Shown here: positions 1 to 9,051 of the stretch, piece by piece
Position numbering within the stretch: the stretch's first letter is position 1
How the letters are laid out: each line of letters starts with the position of its first letter
Origin: Alphaproteobacteria bacterium
GTDB taxonomy: Bacteria; Pseudomonadota; Alphaproteobacteria; Acetobacterales; Acetobacteraceae
Assembly: GCA_016869735.1 (NCBI GenBank)
Contig: VGDL01000011.1
Span: 1 to 64,000, forward strand
Direction of reading: 5' to 3'
Length of the DNA: 64,000 bases
The notes under the pieces: generated by a model
The model's input: the letters and a program-made list of their open reading frames with translations, nothing else
The model's database searches: none
What the model was told of the DNA's origin: nothing
Made by a program: the position numbers and the translations under genes

Positions 1-766
1 TGTGGCTTCTGGCCGGATGATGCTTCCCATGGGTGCATTGTGGCGTTTGCCTGCGCGAATGCCAATTGTCTTTTGCGCGCGGGGCCGAAGTGCGCCCTGT
101 TATCCAAGCCAGCCGGGGTCAGCCATGTCCGGCGCTGCGGGCAATTTGGCATGACAAGGTCAACTTGGCGCCAGATCTTCGGTTGAGCCTTTCCCCGAAA
201 CCAGGTTGGCGCCCCGGTCCAAGAACACCATTTGATCATCGTTGCGCCAAACGCGGAGTTTGGCATTATCAAGAAATAAAAAGAGCGCCCTTGCTTTTAC
301 GAATCCCCTGCTTTGACGGGGTTGATGGCTTCACTATCCGCAACGAAACGGATCATGAACCGCTTCAGCTTCCAGGAATAGGGCGCCTTTCCCTGGAAAC
401 CATACCGGCTGGCGCTTGGCCAATACTGCTGGCGAATGCAGGCGAGACAACCAGAATTTATTTCCATGTTTTTCTCTCTCGCCTGGTGATGTGTTGGCAG
501 ATGGATGAAGGCGCTGCCAAACCCAGCCTTCAGGTCGCGCCACCAGAATTCGACGCGCTTTTCCACCAGGCGAAAGACCAGTGCTCAGCTGATCCCGTCT
601 GGGATTGGATTCGGCTTAAGCGATAGTCGGGGGGGACCCCTCAAGCCTCCCTGAGCAGGCCTGCGCAGGGTTTTTTGCCAGTCTTGAACATGATGTCATC
701 CGCGCCCGTCACCATACGTCAAATATCACTGAATTCATCGACAAAGTCGTACAACTTCTCCATCAG
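1..766. other. gene-poor, lower-GC segment without a supported gene
   Basis: No reading frame in this stretch gives a protein I can place in a family. The longest open frame, 33-626 on the plus strand, has a low-complexity Arg/Pro-rich translation with no recognisable domain. Base composition is visibly poorer in GC than the coding region after 2 kb. The frame used by the following GT90 remnant stays open upstream to about position 620, so part of 620-766 may encode the true N-terminus of that gene, although I see no good ATG or GTG there. Degenerate flanking DNA of a transferred surface-glycan gene would fit, but that is inference. Confidence 0.4.
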
Positions 767-1937
767 ATGGCAGCGACAACCGGCCTGGATCCGCTTGTGC
801 TTGCGAAGCTTTTGACGCCCGATACGGCTTGGGCGGGTCTTGATGCGCCATTTCTTTCGGTCAACACTCGGATCTTGCAGCAGTTTCGCCAGATCTTTAG
901 CGCATGGGCCAATTTGACGCGTCGTTTCTCAACGGCGCTTGACACGGATCGCCTGGAAACATGCGCGCCGCCGATCATCTATGCGCTGCATCCTTTCACG
1001 GATATCAATACCATTCGCATCAGGTTTGGCATCGATAGGGCAAAACGACCCCAACTACAGTTAGGGATAGCCCCAGCGGTGATCCTTGCCGCCGTGCAGG
1101 GTGAATTATATCTTGACGGACGGATTTCCGCTTCTCTCAAGCGCTTATCGCGTGCGTTGACAGACCTGAAGCGCGATTTTTGCGATGGGCGTCAGTTGGA
1201 TTTTTCCTTCGACGATAATGGCTCTGATCCGGGGCTCCGTTTTGATCGCGCCCGTGGCAGCAAGGAACCTCTCATTCCTGATCTGTATCTATTGGCCGAG
1301 ATTGCGAAATGGCAAAATGCAGGGCGGTCGTTCGATCTCTATCAGGGGCCACCCTTCCTGGAGCGCAAAAAGCAACTCTTCTGGAGGGGTTCGACCACTG
1401 GTGCCTTCATCCATTCCTTTGAGGAATTCTGTGACAATCATCGGGTCAAGGCATGCTTGCACACAGCTCAGAAATTGCCGCTGCATGCCGATTGCAAGAT
1501 AACAAATATTGTTCAAACGCCAGAGGAAGTGCGCGGGCCAGCCAGTTTTTTTCAAGGAAAACAAAATTCTTTCCCCCAAGATCGATCCTCGGGATTTTGC
1601 CCAGTATCAAATGTTCTTGGATTTACCGGGCAATGCATCAGCCTGGGGTACCAACCTGCGGTATCTTCAAGGTATGTTGATTTTTCGCGTCGCCCATGAG
1701 TACGAACTTCTTTACCATGAGTTTCTGCAGGCTTGGGTGCATTACATTCCAGTAGCCGCTGATCTTTCCGATCTGAAATCCAGGGTAGATTGGGCATTAC
1801 TACATCAGAACGAAGCAGCCCAAATCGTCGCCCGTGGTCAGGCATTCATGCTGGATTTCCTGGCAAATGGTGACGATATCCTGAAAAAGATATTGCGCGA
1901 TAACCTTCAAGTCGCGCTTCCTGTGACGCCGGCCTGA
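767..1937 (+). pseudogene. GT90 (CAP10/LPS-modifying) glycosyltransferase, frameshifted
   Basis: Two overlapping frames together make one GT90 protein. The first (767-1699) carries the central part, including FWRGSTTG near residue 204 and, near 1490-1520, HADCKITNIVQ. The second (1509-1937, one base ahead) carries the C-terminal signature: IDPRDFAQYQMFLDLPGNAS, AWGTNLRYL, then YELLYHEF, WVHYIPVAADLSDL and a helical tail. The break lies in a run of seven T at 1546-1552. Removing one T joins the frames smoothly as PASFFKENKILSPKIDPRDF. GT90 enzymes transfer sugars such as xylose or glucose onto LPS or capsule in bacteria. GC content is lower than in the genes downstream, suggesting transfer. 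A sequencing error or ribosomal slippage on T7 would be an alternative to a true pseudogene. The N-terminal start is uncertain. Confidence 0.75.
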
Positions 1938-1952
1938 AGCAGCCCTTTTGAT

Positions 1953-1971
1953 GGAGGCCGCAAGAGCCTCC
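1953..1971 (+). terminator. short hairpin after the GT90 gene
   Basis: GGAGGC (1953-1958) and GCCTCC (1966-1971) form a perfect six-base stem with a seven-base loop, just after the GT90 stop. No T tract follows, so it is only a weak terminator candidate. Confidence 0.25.
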
Positions 1972-1996
1972 GCGCCACCACACCCTCCAGCACCGG

Positions 1997-2025
1997 TTGC
2001 CTGAGGCCGCCCCGCGCCCTATAGC
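1997..2025 (+). promoter_or_regulatory. probable sigma-70 promoter of tkt
   Basis: TTGCCT at 1997-2002, a 17-base spacer, and TATAGC at 2020-2025 match the -35/-10 layout of the housekeeping sigma factor (four of six in each box). A start of transcription near 2032 would leave a leader of about 34 bases containing GAGGGA (2050-2055) before the GTG at 2066. The promoter overlaps the upstream in-frame TTG at 1997, which argues against using that codon as the start of tkt. Confidence 0.5.
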
Positions 2026-2065
2026 GCCCAGGGTCCAGTCACAAGCACGAGGGAATCCCCCAAAC

Positions 2066-4105
2066 GTGGCCACCATCGCCGCCCCCGACGCGCCCAACCC
2101 CGCGCTCGCCGCCCAGGCGGCCATTCTCGCCCGCCCGCTCGATGATCCCCGCCGCATGGCCAATGCCATTCGGGCGCTGGCGATTGATGCGGTGGAACAA
2201 GCCAAATCCGGCCACCCTGGCATGCCCATGGGCATGGCCGATGCCGCCACTGCGCTTTTTGCCGGTTTTTTGAAATATGACGCGGCTGACCCGCGCTGGC
2301 CGGACAGGGACCGCTTTGTGCTTTCCGCCGGCCATGGGTCCATGCTGCTTTACGCCCTTTTGCACCTGACAGGGCATGAGGGCATGGGGGCGGACGACCT
2401 TCGCCGCTTCCGCCAGCTTCATTCCCCTGCGGCCGGCCATCCGGAATTTGGCGAGCATCCTGGGATTGAAACCACCACCGGCCCGCTCGGCCAAGGCATT
2501 TCGACCGCGGTCGGCATGGCCATGGCGGAACGCATGATAGCGGCGCGATTCGGTGCCTCCTTGGTGGATCACCGCACCTGGGTCATCGCTTCCGATGGGG
2601 ATTTGCAGGAAGGTGTGGCGCATGAAGCAGCTGCCCTGGCCGGGCATTACGGGCTTTCCAAGCTGACCGTGCTTTGGGATGACAATCATATCTCGATCGA
2701 TGGCGATACGGCGCTGTCATTTTCGGAAGATGTGCTGAAGCGCTTTCAGGCCTATGGCTGGGCCGTGCGGCGCGTGGATGGGCATGATGCAGGCGAATTG
2801 GCCGGCGCCATGTCCTGGGCCACGCGTAACCGGAAGCCCACACTGATCGCCTGCCGGACCATTATTGGCCTTGGCGCGCCGACCAAGGCGGGCACGGCGG
2901 GCAGCCATGGCGCGCCTTTGGGGGCGGCTGAGGCTGCCGCTGCCAAACAGGCTTTGGGTTGGACAGCAGCGCCTTTTGAGGTGCCGGCGGATATCAAGGC
3001 GCTTTGGGAAAATGCCGGACGGCGCGGCGCGGGCGCTCGGCGTTCCTGGCTGAAGCGCATCGCCAAGCACCCGCAGCGCGCTGAATTCGAACGCGCCATG
3101 GCCGGCCGCCTACCGGAAGCCTGGAATGAGGCACTTTCCACGCTGCGCGCCCAGATCGCCACCGATAAGCCAAAGCTCGCGACCCGCGTTTCCAGCCAAA
3201 AGGCCCTGGAAGCCTTGGTGCCATCCGTGCCGGAAATGGTGGGCGGTTCGGCGGATTTGACGGGTTCCAACAATACCAATGTGAAGGGCGTGCCGGCGAT
3301 CGCACCCGGCAATTTCAGCGGCCGCTTCGTCCATTGGGGCGTGCGTGAACATGGCATGGCGGCAGCCATGAATGGCATGGCGCTGCATGGCGGCATCATT
3401 CCCTACAGCGGCACGTTCTTAGTGTTCAGTGATTACCTCCGCCCTGCCGTGCGGCTAGCCGCGCTGATGCGCCAGCGCGTCATTCATGTGCTGACGCATG
3501 ATTCAATCGGCCTTGGTGAAGATGGGCCGACGCACCAGCCGGTCGAGCATATCGCTTCCTTCCGCGCCATGCCGAATGTGCATGTGTTCCGCCCGGCAGA
3601 TGCGATGGAAACGGGGGAATGTTGGGAATTGGCTTTGCGCCGCGCTGATGGGCCTTCCTTGCTCGCTTTGTCGCGCCAAAACCTGCCGACGCTGCGGACC
3701 GATACGGCTGAGAATCGCTCGGCCCGCGGTGGCTATGTGCTGGCGGAAGCCGATGGCGCGCGCCAGGCGACACTGATCGCAACCGGCAGCGAAGTGTCGC
3801 TCGCCATGACCGCGCGGGATGCCTTGCAGGCAGCGGGCATTGCAACCGCCGTGGTGTCCTTGCCGTGCTGGGAGCTTTTCGCCGCGCAGGATGATGCCTA
3901 TCGCGCCAGCGTGCTGGGCAGCGCGCCGCGTTTTGGCATTGAAGCGGCAGTGGGCTTTGGCTGGGAACGCTGGCTGGGTGCGGATGGTGTTTTCATTGGC
4001 ATGGCCGGATTTGGTGCCTCGGCGCCCGCTGATGAATTGTTCAAGCATTTCGGCATTACGCCGGAAGCGGTGGTGCAGGCCGTAAGCAAGCGGCTTGGGG
4101 TTTGA
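2066..4105 (+). CDS. tkt: transketolase
   Basis: Transketolase moves two-carbon ketol units between sugar phosphates in the pentose phosphate (or Calvin) pathway, using thiamine diphosphate and Mg2+, in the cytoplasm. The 679-residue product has the normal family length. Visible are SGHPGMPMG near residue 49, the cofactor motif ASDGDLQEG with the downstream NHISIDG near 175-200, the pyrimidine-domain motif HWGVREHGM near 423 with its catalytic Glu, and the C-terminal domain ending at [12 protein letters not shown] chose GTG 2066, which has GAGGGA eleven bases upstream, over the in-frame TTG at 1997 because the latter coincides with the promoter's -35 box. The gene is followed after 29 bases by gap and then pgk, the usual alphaproteobacterial arrangement, so the three probably share a transcript. 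Confidence 0.95.
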   Translation: MATIAAPDAPNPALAAQAAILARPLDDPRRMANAIRALAIDAVEQAKSGHPGMPMGMADAATALFAGFLKYDAADPRWPDRDRFVLSAGHGSMLLYALLHLTGHEGMGADDLRRFRQLHSPAAGHPEFGEHPGIETTTGPLGQGISTAVGMAMAERMIAARFGASLVDHRTWVIASDGDLQEGVAHEAAALAGHYGLSKLTVLWDDNHISIDGDTALSFSEDVLKRFQAYGWAVRRVDGHDAGELAGAMSWATRNRKPTLIACRTIIGLGAPTKAGTAGSHGAPLGAAEAAAAKQALGWTAAPFEVPADIKALWENAGRRGAGARRSWLKRIAKHPQRAEFERAMAGRLPEAWNEALSTLRAQIATDKPKLATRVSSQKALEALVPSVPEMVGGSADLTGSNNTNVKGVPAIAPGNFSGRFVHWGVREHGMAAAMNGMALHGGIIPYSGTFLVFSDYLRPAVRLAALMRQRVIHVLTHDSIGLGEDGPTHQPVEHIASFRAMPNVHVFRPADAMETGECWELALRRADGPSLLALSRQNLPTLRTDTAENRSARGGYVLAEADGARQATLIATGSEVSLAMTARDALQAAGIATAVVSLPCWELFAAQDDAYRASVLGSAPRFGIEAAVGFGWERWLGADGVFIGMAGFGASAPADELFKHFGITPEAVVQAVSKRLGV

Positions 4106-4134
4106 TTTCAGCTTCTTTGGGGAAGGAAAATATC

Positions 4135-5151
4135 ATGGCCGTCAAGGTTGCCATCAATGGGTTCGGGCGCATCGGGCGCCTGGTGCTGCGCGCGATGATT
4201 GAAAGCAATCGTCGCGACGTGGAATGCGTTGCGATCAATGATCTGGGCAGTGTGGAAGCCAATGCGCATCTGTTCCGCTATGACAGTGTGCATGGCCGCT
4301 TCCCCGGTGAGGTTGCGGTGGATGGCAACAAGATCATCATCACCGCCAATGGCCGCAGCTATGCGCCGATCACCGTCAGTGCTGAGCGTGACCCGACCAA
4401 GGTGCCCTTCCAGGGCGTTGATGTCGCCATGGAATGCACCGGCATTTTCACCAGCAAGGAAAAGGCCTCCGCGCTGATCACCGCCGGCGCGCGGAAGGTG
4501 GTGATTTCCGCCCCCGGCGACAATGCGGATGCGACGATTGTCTATGGCGTCAATCACAAGACGCTGACGAAAGACATGACGGTGATTTCCAACGCATCCT
4601 GCACCACGAATTGCCTGGCACCGGTGGCCAAGGTGCTGCATGAAAACTTCGGTATTCTGCGCGGCTATATGGTGACGATCCACGCCTATACGGGTGACCA
4701 GAACACCGTTGATACGCTGCACAAGGATCTGCACCGCGCCCGCGCTGCGGCGGTTTCCGCTATCCCGACCTCAACCGGCGCGGCCAAGGCGGTTGGCCTG
4801 GTGATGCCGGAATTAAAGGGCAAGCTGGATGGCACGGCCATTCGTATCCCAACGCCAAATGTCTCGCTCGTGTCGCTCGATTTCGTGCCCGCCAAGGAAG
4901 GTGTGACGAAGGAAGCGGTGAATGCGGCGATGAAGGCGGCGGCTGAGGGCGAATTGAAGGGCATTCTTGGCTATAATACCGAACCGCTGGTCAGCATTGA
5001 TTTCAACCATAACCCGGCATCTTCCACCTTTGATGCGACGCAGACTCAGGTGGTGGATGGCGGGCTGGTGCGCGTGCTGTCCTGGTATGACAATGAATGG
5101 GGTTTTTCGAACCGCATGAGCGATACCGCCGCGCTGTTCGGTTCCCTTTGA
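4135..5151 (+). CDS. gap: type I glyceraldehyde-3-phosphate dehydrogenase
   Basis: Oxidises and phosphorylates glyceraldehyde 3-phosphate to 1,3-bisphosphoglycerate with NAD(P), working in glycolysis or gluconeogenesis. The 338-residue product starts [15 protein letters not shown], the Rossmann NAD-binding motif. [15 protein letters not shown] carries the catalytic Cys156, and HAYTGDQ carries the partner His. The C-terminal [12 protein letters not shown] is also typical. I chose ATG 4135 because GGGGAAGGAAAA precedes it at good distance and homology begins exactly there. An earlier in-frame ATG at 4102 would add an unrelated 11-residue tail and overlap tkt. It lies between tkt and pgk and is probably co-transcribed with both. 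Confidence 0.97.
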   Translation: MAVKVAINGFGRIGRLVLRAMIESNRRDVECVAINDLGSVEANAHLFRYDSVHGRFPGEVAVDGNKIIITANGRSYAPITVSAERDPTKVPFQGVDVAMECTGIFTSKEKASALITAGARKVVISAPGDNADATIVYGVNHKTLTKDMTVISNASCTTNCLAPVAKVLHENFGILRGYMVTIHAYTGDQNTVDTLHKDLHRARAAAVSAIPTSTGAAKAVGLVMPELKGKLDGTAIRIPTPNVSLVSLDFVPAKEGVTKEAVNAAMKAAAEGELKGILGYNTEPLVSIDFNHNPASSTFDATQTQVVDGGLVRVLSWYDNEWGFSNRMSDTAALFGSL

Positions 5152-5162
5152 TTTAGGTTTAC

Positions 5163-5187
5163 GGGGCAGCGCACCACGTGCTGCCCC
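5163..5187 (+). other. intercistronic hairpin between gap and pgk
   Basis: GGGGCAGC (5163-5170) pairs perfectly with GCTGCCCC (5180-5187) around a nine-base loop that can fold further through GCAC/GTGC. There is no T run after it, so full termination is unlikely. It sits 12 bases after the gap stop and ends 21 bases before the pgk start. Such a structure could protect the 3' end of a gap message or partly attenuate read-through into pgk. That role is inferred from position only. Confidence 0.55.
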
Positions 5188-5208
5188 ACCCCTGACCGAG
5201 GTTCCATC

Positions 5209-6396
5209 ATGGCTTTCAAGACGATTGATGCGCTGCCCGCCAAGGGTCAGCGCGTATTGCTGCGCGCGGATTTGAATGTGCCGGTCAAGGATGGCCGCAT
5301 TACGGATCGCACGCGGATCGAACGGCTTTGCCCGACCATCGCAGAACTGGCGCAAAAAGGTGCCCGCGTGGTGGTGCTGAGCCATTTTGATCGGCCCAAG
5401 GGCAAGCGCGTGCCGGAAATGTCCTTGAAGCCCATGCAGGAAGCCTTGGCGGCAGCGCTTAACCGTCCCGTTGCCTGGTGCGATGATTGCGTGGGCGCAG
5501 AAGCCGAAGCCGCCGTTGCGGCGCTGGCCGATGGCGGTGTGTTGCTGTTGGAAAACACCCGCTTTCATGCCGGTGAGGAAAAGAATGACCCCGCCATGGC
5601 GGCGGCGCTGGCCAAGCTGGGCGATGCTTTTGTTAATGATGCGTTCTCAGCAGCGCATCGCGCCCATGCCAGCACGGAAGGTGTTGCGCGGCTGCTGCCG
5701 GCCTATGCCGGGCGGCTGATGGAAGCGGAATTGAAAGCGCTGGATGCAGCGCTGGGTAATCCCGCGCGGCGGGTGGTGGCCATCGTCGGTGGTGCGAAGG
5801 TTTCGACCAAGCTGGAATTGCTCGGCAATCTTTGCAGCAAGGTGGATGTGCTGGTGATTGGCGGCGCCATGGCCAATACCTTCCTGGCGGCGCAGGGCCA
5901 TGGCATGGGCAAATCGCTCCAGGAAGCGGAAATGCACGCAACGGCGCGCCAGATCATGGAACAGGCCAAGGCCGCGAAATGCGAAATCCTGCTGCCGGTT
6001 GACCTGGTGGTGGCCGAGGAATTCCGCGCCAATCCGCCAACCCGCACCGTCGCGATGAATGCCGTGCCAGCAAACATGATGGCGTTGGATGTGGGGCCGG
6101 AGACTGAGGCCGCCTTGGAAGCACGGCTGCGCACCGCTTCGACGCTGGTGTGGAATGGCCCGCTTGGCGCTTTTGAGACCGCTCCCTTTGACGCCGCAAC
6201 GGTGGCGGCGGCGCAAACTGTCGCGGCGCTGACGCAATCCGGCGCGCTGAAATCCATCGCGGGTGGTGGCGATACCGTGGCAGCACTCCGCCATGCCAGC
6301 GTGTTGGAGCGGATGAGCTATGTCTCGACCGCCGGCGGTGCCTTCCTGGAATGGCTGGAGGGCAAGGAATTGCCGGGGGTTGCCGCACTCGGCTGA
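5209..6396 (+). CDS. pgk: phosphoglycerate kinase
   Basis: Transfers phosphate between 1,3-bisphosphoglycerate and ADP, the step after GAPDH. The 395-residue length is normal for bacterial PGK. Visible are the substrate-binding RADLNVPV near residue 19, the DRPKGKR/SLKP region, [12 protein letters not shown] near 195, and the nucleotide-binding GGGDTVAAL near 353 close to the C-terminus. The ATG at 5209 matches the family N-terminus; a modest CGAGG lies upstream. It follows gap after 57 bases that contain a strong hairpin, so it may be expressed at a different level from gap. The next gene is an unrelated flavin monooxygenase after 81 bases. Confidence 0.97.
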   Translation: MAFKTIDALPAKGQRVLLRADLNVPVKDGRITDRTRIERLCPTIAELAQKGARVVVLSHFDRPKGKRVPEMSLKPMQEALAAALNRPVAWCDDCVGAEAEAAVAALADGGVLLLENTRFHAGEEKNDPAMAAALAKLGDAFVNDAFSAAHRAHASTEGVARLLPAYAGRLMEAELKALDAALGNPARRVVAIVGGAKVSTKLELLGNLCSKVDVLVIGGAMANTFLAAQGHGMGKSLQEAEMHATARQIMEQAKAAKCEILLPVDLVVAEEFRANPPTRTVAMNAVPANMMALDVGPETEAALEARLRTASTLVWNGPLGAFETAPFDAATVAAAQTVAALTQSGALKSIAGGGDTVAALRHASVLERMSYVSTAGGAFLEWLEGKELPGVAALG

Positions 6397-6477
6397 AGCT
6401 GGCCGCGCCTAAGGATAGGTTGACGCTGCCCGCCAAGGTGCAAGACTGTTTCCCCATAGAGTTTGGGGGTACATTCC

Positions 6478-7836
6478 ATGCGGCAAATGCATCTTGTCGG
6501 CTTCATGCAGGCGCAGAACTGCACCAATTACGCCAGTTCCTGGCGGCACCCGCTGTCGCGCACGGATTTCCTCACCGCCGATTTCTATCAGGAAATCGCC
6601 CGCATCCTGGAAGCCGGCAAATTCGACCTTGGGTTTTTTGATGACCGGCTTTCCATGCCGGATCGCTACGGCAATGACCATCACCACACGGTGGAACATG
6701 GCATTCGCTGCGTGAAGCTTGATCCCATTGTGACACTGACGATGATGGCCGCCGTTACCTCGCGCCTTGGCCTCGGCTCCACTGCGTCCACCACTTATTA
6801 CGAGCCCTTCCATGTCGCACGCACCATGCAAACGCTTGATCTGATGAGCAACGGACGCGCGGCTTGGAATGTGGTGACATCACTGAATGACGGTGAAGCG
6901 GCCAATATGGGCCATAATGAAATGATGGAACATGACCGGCGCTATGACCGCGCGGATGAATTCGTCGAAATCGTGCTCGGTCATTGGGATGCCTGGGATG
7001 CGGATGCGCTGATTGTGGACAAGGCCTCGGGCCGCTTTGCCGATGGCAATAAGGTGCGGCGGCTCGATTATCGCGGGCAATTCCTGAAATCACGCGGGCC
7101 TTTCACCGTGCCGCGCAGCCCGCAGGGCCGGCCCGTTGTGATCCAGGCCGGCAGCAGTGGGCGCGGCAAGCGCTTTTCCGCGCGCTGGGCGGAACTGGTC
7201 TTTGTCGCCTATCACGGTGTCGCTTCTGGCGCGAAGGAATACGCCGAATTCAAGCACATGATTGCGGAAGCTGGGCGCAATCCGGATCATGTGAAGGTGG
7301 CAACGCTGATATCCCCCATCTGCGCCGCGACCAAGGCCGAAGCGGAAGACAAGGCCGCGCTGATCGCAAGCCTGCCGTTGGAAATTGATGCGCTGTCCTT
7401 GCTGTCAGAAGCGTTGAATTTCGATTTCTCGACCAAGGGCATGGATGAGCCCTTCAGCGATGAGGAAATGGCCAGCATGCAAGGGCTGCAAGCCATTCGT
7501 GACCGGGTGGTGAAAAACACCGGCAAGAAGAATCCAACCGTGCGCGAATTCATCACCGGCAGCGGCCGCGGCCGGCCAAATATGAATATGGTGGGTGGGC
7601 CCAAGGAAATCGCCGATAAGATGGAAGAATGGTTCACCAAGCCCGCTTGCGATGGCTTTGTGGTGGCGGCGACCTATGTGCCCGATGGTTACCGCGATTT
7701 CGTGACGCATGTGGTACCGGAATTGCAGCGCCGCGGCCTGTTCCGCAAGGAATATGCGGGGGCGACGTTGCGGGATCATTTGGGGCTGGCGAAATCCTCC
7801 ATTGGCGATTGGCGGCCCAAAGTGGCGGCGGAATAG
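6478..7836 (+). CDS. LLM class flavin-dependent monooxygenase (NtaA/SnaA/DszA type)
   Basis: Bacterial luciferase-fold monooxygenase of the NtaA/SnaA/SoxA/DszA branch. Relatives oxidise substrates such as nitrilotriacetate, EDTA, dibenzothiophene sulfone or alkyl sulfonates with O2 and FMNH2 supplied by a separate flavin reductase. The 452-residue product begins MRQMHLVGFMQ and shows the branch's N-terminal SSWRHP, FFDDRLSMPDRYG and ASTTYYEPFHVARTMQTLD, then WNVVTSLND and IQAGSSGRGKRFSAR near 222-236. ATG 6478 was chosen because homology begins there; GGGGG lies eight bases upstream. The substrate cannot be read from the sequence. No flavin reductase is adjacent; the nearest candidate starts at 40653. 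The following zinc dehydrogenase may act on its product. Confidence 0.88.
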   Translation: MRQMHLVGFMQAQNCTNYASSWRHPLSRTDFLTADFYQEIARILEAGKFDLGFFDDRLSMPDRYGNDHHHTVEHGIRCVKLDPIVTLTMMAAVTSRLGLGSTASTTYYEPFHVARTMQTLDLMSNGRAAWNVVTSLNDGEAANMGHNEMMEHDRRYDRADEFVEIVLGHWDAWDADALIVDKASGRFADGNKVRRLDYRGQFLKSRGPFTVPRSPQGRPVVIQAGSSGRGKRFSARWAELVFVAYHGVASGAKEYAEFKHMIAEAGRNPDHVKVATLISPICAATKAEAEDKAALIASLPLEIDALSLLSEALNFDFSTKGMDEPFSDEEMASMQGLQAIRDRVVKNTGKKNPTVREFITGSGRGRPNMNMVGGPKEIADKMEEWFTKPACDGFVVAATYVPDGYRDFVTHVVPELQRRGLFRKEYAGATLRDHLGLAKSSIGDWRPKVAAE

Positions 7837-7917
7837 GCGTTGATTTTCATCGCGCGGCTGCGCCATCCTGCGGCAAAGCCGGGCTGATCCCCGCCAAAAC
7901 CAAAGGAAGGAACCACC

Positions 7918-9000
7918 ATGCGCGCTGCGATATTCCGCCAGGGAAATTTTGTGCTGGGCGATGTGCCGGACCCGCAGCTTCAGCCCGGCCAGGTGCTGGT
8001 GCGCACCAGGGCCTGCGGCATTTGCGGCACGGATTTGCATGCGGCGCGTTTTACGCGCGAATTCGTCTCTCTCGCGCAGCGCACCGGTGGGCGCTGGACA
8101 ATGGATGCCGAACGCGATGTTGTTTTCGGCCATGAATTTGTGGGCGAGGTTGTGGCGAATGGCCCCGGTACCGAATGTAAATTCAAGCCGGGGGATTTGG
8201 TCACCTCCATGCCGCTGACCATTGCCGGCACCACCGTGCTTGGCCTTGGCTATAATCCTGATGTGGCGGGCGGTTTCGCTGAATACATGCCGCTCGCGGA
8301 ACGCATGCTGCTGCCGCTGCCCGCGGGGATGGAACCCGATTACGCCGCACTCACGGAACCCATGGCGGTTGGCCTTCATGCCGTGGAACATTTCGGTGTG
8401 AATAATGCCGAAGTGCCTTTGGTGATCGGTTGCGGCCCGATCGGGCTTGCGACCATCGCGGCGCTCAAGCTGCATGGCCATGCGCCGATCATCGCGGCGG
8501 ATTTCTCTGCCGGGCGCCGCGCCTTGGCGCGAAAAATGGGCGCGGATATCGTCATAGACCCCGCCGTTGAAAGCCCCTACCAGGCGCTGGAACGCGCCAT
8601 CACGCCAGATGGCTTTGATTCCAGCCGCTACGCCGCGCTGTTCGGCCTTGGCCCCAAGCGCCGCCCCGCCGTGTTGTTTGAATGCGTCGGCATCCCCGGC
8701 GTGTTGACCGCCATGATGGAAGGCGCGCCCAATGCCGCGCGCATTGTGGTGGTTGGCGTCTGCATGGAACCGGACGAAATCGAACCCTATTTCGGCATCG
8801 TCAAGCAGTTATCCCTGCAATTCGTCCTTGCCTATAACGCGCAGGAATTTGCCGCCACCCTTGGCCATATCGGCGCCGGGCGGCTGGATGTGCGGCCACT
8901 CATTACCGGGCGGATCGGCCTGGCCGAGGTCGGGCAGGCCTTCAAGGACCTCGCCAACCCCGAAACCCATGCGAAGATTTTGGTGGAACCCTGGCGCTAA
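7918..9000 (+). CDS. zinc-binding alcohol dehydrogenase family protein (MDR)
   Basis: Medium-chain dehydrogenase/reductase of 360 residues, expected to oxidise an alcohol with NAD(P). Catalytic zinc ligands are apparent at Cys33 (in CGICGTD) and at GHE 71-73. The Rossmann domain carries GCGPIGLATIAALKLHG around residues 166-182. The structural-zinc lobe with four closely spaced cysteines found in classical alcohol dehydrogenases is absent: the stretch after GTECKFKPGD has no such cysteines. A strong AAGGAAGG precedes the ATG. It lies 81 bases after the LLM monooxygenase on the same strand, so the two may form a short catabolic unit. Substrate unknown. Confidence 0.85.
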   Translation: MRAAIFRQGNFVLGDVPDPQLQPGQVLVRTRACGICGTDLHAARFTREFVSLAQRTGGRWTMDAERDVVFGHEFVGEVVANGPGTECKFKPGDLVTSMPLTIAGTTVLGLGYNPDVAGGFAEYMPLAERMLLPLPAGMEPDYAALTEPMAVGLHAVEHFGVNNAEVPLVIGCGPIGLATIAALKLHGHAPIIAADFSAGRRALARKMGADIVIDPAVESPYQALERAITPDGFDSSRYAALFGLGPKRRPAVLFECVGIPGVLTAMMEGAPNAARIVVVGVCMEPDEIEPYFGIVKQLSLQFVLAYNAQEFAATLGHIGAGRLDVRPLITGRIGLAEVGQAFKDLANPETHAKILVEPWR

Positions 9001-9051
9001 GGCGCCGGTTTCGGCTGTATCTGTCAGCCAAAACGGTCTAGTCTGACTGTC

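Noticed and set aside
33-626. Open frame of 197 codons on the plus strand
   Set aside because: The translation has no recognisable domain, is rich in Arg/Pro, and no good ribosome site precedes it.
1997-2065. N-terminal extension of transketolase from TTG 1997
   Set aside because: It overlaps a probable -35 box, is not conserved-looking, and GTG 2066 has a good ribosome site.
4102-4134. N-terminal extension of GAPDH
   Set aside because: The conserved protein starts at [12 protein letters not shown], and the extension would overlap tkt.
6420-6449. TTGACG as a promoter of the LLM gene
   Set aside because: No acceptable -10 at 16-19 bases downstream.
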